Position numbers and translations under genes: made by a program
NCBI GenBank assembly: GCA_946479225.1
Contig: CAMLFI010000136.1
Span: 1 to 6,930 of the forward strand
Length of the DNA stretch: 6,930 bases
Origin: an uncultured Mucilaginibacter sp.
Lineage (GTDB): Bacteria; Bacteroidota; Bacteroidia; Sphingobacteriales; Sphingobacteriaceae
Reading direction: 5' to 3'
Shown: positions 5,704-6,930 of the stretch, in pieces
Numbering within the stretch: position 1 is the first letter of the stretch
Layout of the letters: the number at the start of each line of letters is the position of its first letter
Notes under the pieces: generated by a model
What the model was told of the DNA's origin: nothing
Seen by the model: the letters and a program-made list of their open reading frames with translations, nothing else
Databases searched by the model: none

Positions 5704-6930
5704 TTAAACAGCAGCAACTTTGTCGCTTTTATAAAAACCTGCCTTTAGCTTTTCGCCCATTTCCGTATAGGCATCCAACGTACGCTGCACGTCTTCTAAC
5801 GAATGCGCCGCAGTAGGAATAAGCCTTAAAATGATCAGACCTTTTGGAATAACCGGATAAATAACTATTGAACAAAATATGCCATAATTTTCGCGGAGAT
5901 CCCGAGTAAGAGCAGTGGCCTCATACAGATCGCCTTTTAAAAACACAGGCGTAACCATGGTATTGGTAACGCCCAGATCAAAGCCACGTTCTCTTAAACC
6001 GCTTTGCAGGGCATTGGCAATTGTCCAAAGTTTTTCGCGCAGCTGCGGTTGTGATACCAGCAATTCAAAACGTTTTTTTAACCCTATTACCATTGGCATT
6101 GGCAATGCCTTGGCAAATATTTGCGAACGCATGTTATAGCGCAGATAATCAACAATTTGCTTATCGGCAGCTACAAACCCGCCGATACCTGCCATTGATT
6201 TGGCAAAAGTGCCAAAATATACATCAACGCCATCAATACAATCTTGCTCTTCGTGTGTGCCCGCCCCCGTTTTACCCATGGTACCAAAACCATGTGCATC
6301 ATCAACCAGCATCCTGAAATTAAATTTTTCTTTCAGAGCTACTATATCCTTCAGCCTTCCCTGTGCGCCCGACATACCGAACACACCCTCAGTTATCAGT
6401 AATATACCGCCGCCGGTTTGCTCTGCTAATTTTGTAGCGCGTTCCAATTGCTTCTCGCAGCTTACGATATCGTTATGTTGGTATACGTACCGCTTGCCCA
6501 TGTGCATACGCAAACCGTCTATTATACAGGCATGCGACTCAGCATCATAAACTATAACATCATTACGGTCAACCAGCGTATCAATTATTGAAAGCATGCC
6601 CTGGTAACCATAGTTAAGCACGTAAGCATCTTCCTTACCTACAAATTTCGCAAGGCTTGTTTCTAACTCCTCGTGATGAATTGAATTTCCCGACATCATT
6701 CTGGCACCCATTGGGTAGGCCATTCCATAATCCGCTGCGCCTTTAGCATCAGCTTCCCTAACCTCAGGATGATTGGCTAAACCCAGATAGTTATTAAGGC
6801 TCCATACCAAGTGCTCTTTCCCGTTAAACATCATGTGGGGTCCTATCTCACCTTCCAACTTAGGGTACGAGAAATACCCATGCGCCCATTGTTGATGCTG
6901 CCCTAACGGACCGCCCATGGTTTTCAAAAT
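5704..6930 (-). CDS. PLP-dependent alpha-oxoamine synthase (SPT/KBL-like), 5' end cut by the window
   Basis: This is a fold-type I PLP enzyme of the alpha-oxoamine synthase family, which joins an amino acid to an acyl thioester with loss of CO2. Counting from an in-frame TTG at 6927 gives 407 residues. Landmarks: SLNNYLGLANHPEV (43-56), the substrate loop YPMGARMMSGNSIHHEEL (71-88), His132 that stacks on PLP (ESHACIIDG), TEGVFGM (179-185), VDDAHGFG with Asp209 and His212, and Schiff-base Lys243 in GTFAKSMAGIGG. The frame stays open to the window edge and homologues carry a few more N-terminal residues, so the start is probably outside the window. Members include serine palmitoyltransferase, cysteate acyltransferase of capnine/sulfonolipid synthesis, 2-amino-3-ketobutyrate CoA ligase and BioF. 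The sequence is distinct from the well-known Sphingobacterium and Bacteroides SPTs as I recall them, so the substrate is left open. No acyl-carrier protein or lipid gene is adjacent inside the window. Confidence 0.88.
   Translation of the reverse strand: MLKTMGGPLGQHQQWAHGYFSYPKLEGEIGPHMMFNGKEHLVWSLNNYLGLANHPEVREADAKGAADYGMAYPMGARMMSGNSIHHEELETSLAKFVGKEDAYVLNYGYQGMLSIIDTLVDRNDVIVYDAESHACIIDGLRMHMGKRYVYQHNDIVSCEKQLERATKLAEQTGGGILLITEGVFGMSGAQGRLKDIVALKEKFNFRMLVDDAHGFGTMGKTGAGTHEEQDCIDGVDVYFGTFAKSMAGIGGFVAADKQIVDYLRYNMRSQIFAKALPMPMVIGLKKRFELLVSQPQLREKLWTIANALQSGLRERGFDLGVTNTMVTPVFLKGDLYEATALTRDLRENYGIFCSIVIYPVIPKGLIILRLIPTAAHSLEDVQRTLDAYTEMGEKLKAGFYKSDKVAAV

Noticed and set aside
6925..6927. 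TTG as the real start of the oxoamine synthase
   Set aside because: The frame stays open to the edge, there is no ribosome site visible, and family members have more residues before the GGPLGQ segment, so truncation by the window is more likely.

Overview
The window looks like chromosomal DNA of a Bacteroidota, most likely a Sphingobacteriaceae member (Mucilaginibacter/Pedobacter type). This rests on recognised protein families (a DUF5686 outer-membrane protein with a carboxypeptidase-regulatory-like N-terminus, a short Hc1 histone H1-like protein, a Bacteroidota-type alpha-oxoamine synthase), on a promoter matching the Bacteroidota TTTG-N20-TAnnTTTG pattern, and on the lack of Shine-Dalgarno sites before all but one of the genes whose start is visible. 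The genus is inference.

Layout, left to right. Positions 1-328 hold no protein gene. They carry a minus-strand unit: a promoter (224-255), an atypical tRNA-like RNA (178-65) with an enlarged, structured variable arm, and a terminator-like hairpin (2-33). Divergent from it is an Lrp/AsnC-family regulator (329-823, +), followed by a hairpin with a 14-T tract. Next is an 816-residue exported DUF5686 protein (1032-3482, +), convergent with a small secreted SHOCT-like protein (3533-4189, -); the two share a hairpin at 3489-3510. dapA (4344-5225, +), lysine/diaminopimelate pathway, is convergent with a 58-residue histone H1-like gene (5292-5468, -) across a shared terminator at 5227-5253. The right end is a PLP-dependent alpha-oxoamine synthase (5704 to the edge, -), whose N-terminus probably lies outside the window.

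The genes do not form one operon or an evident pathway. They are mostly single-gene units in alternating orientation, closed by hairpins. Two loose themes link some of them: amino-acid metabolism and its sensing (tRNA-like RNA, Lrp/AsnC regulator, DapA) and the cell envelope (DUF5686 protein, SHOCT-like exported protein, DapA for peptidoglycan precursor, oxoamine synthase possibly for sphingoid or sulfonolipid bases). The item most worth following up is the tRNA-like RNA. It keeps the tertiary-contact bases of a real tRNA and has a consensus promoter, but it has a C at position 37, two U-U mismatches and a 42-nt variable region containing a GNRA-capped hairpin.
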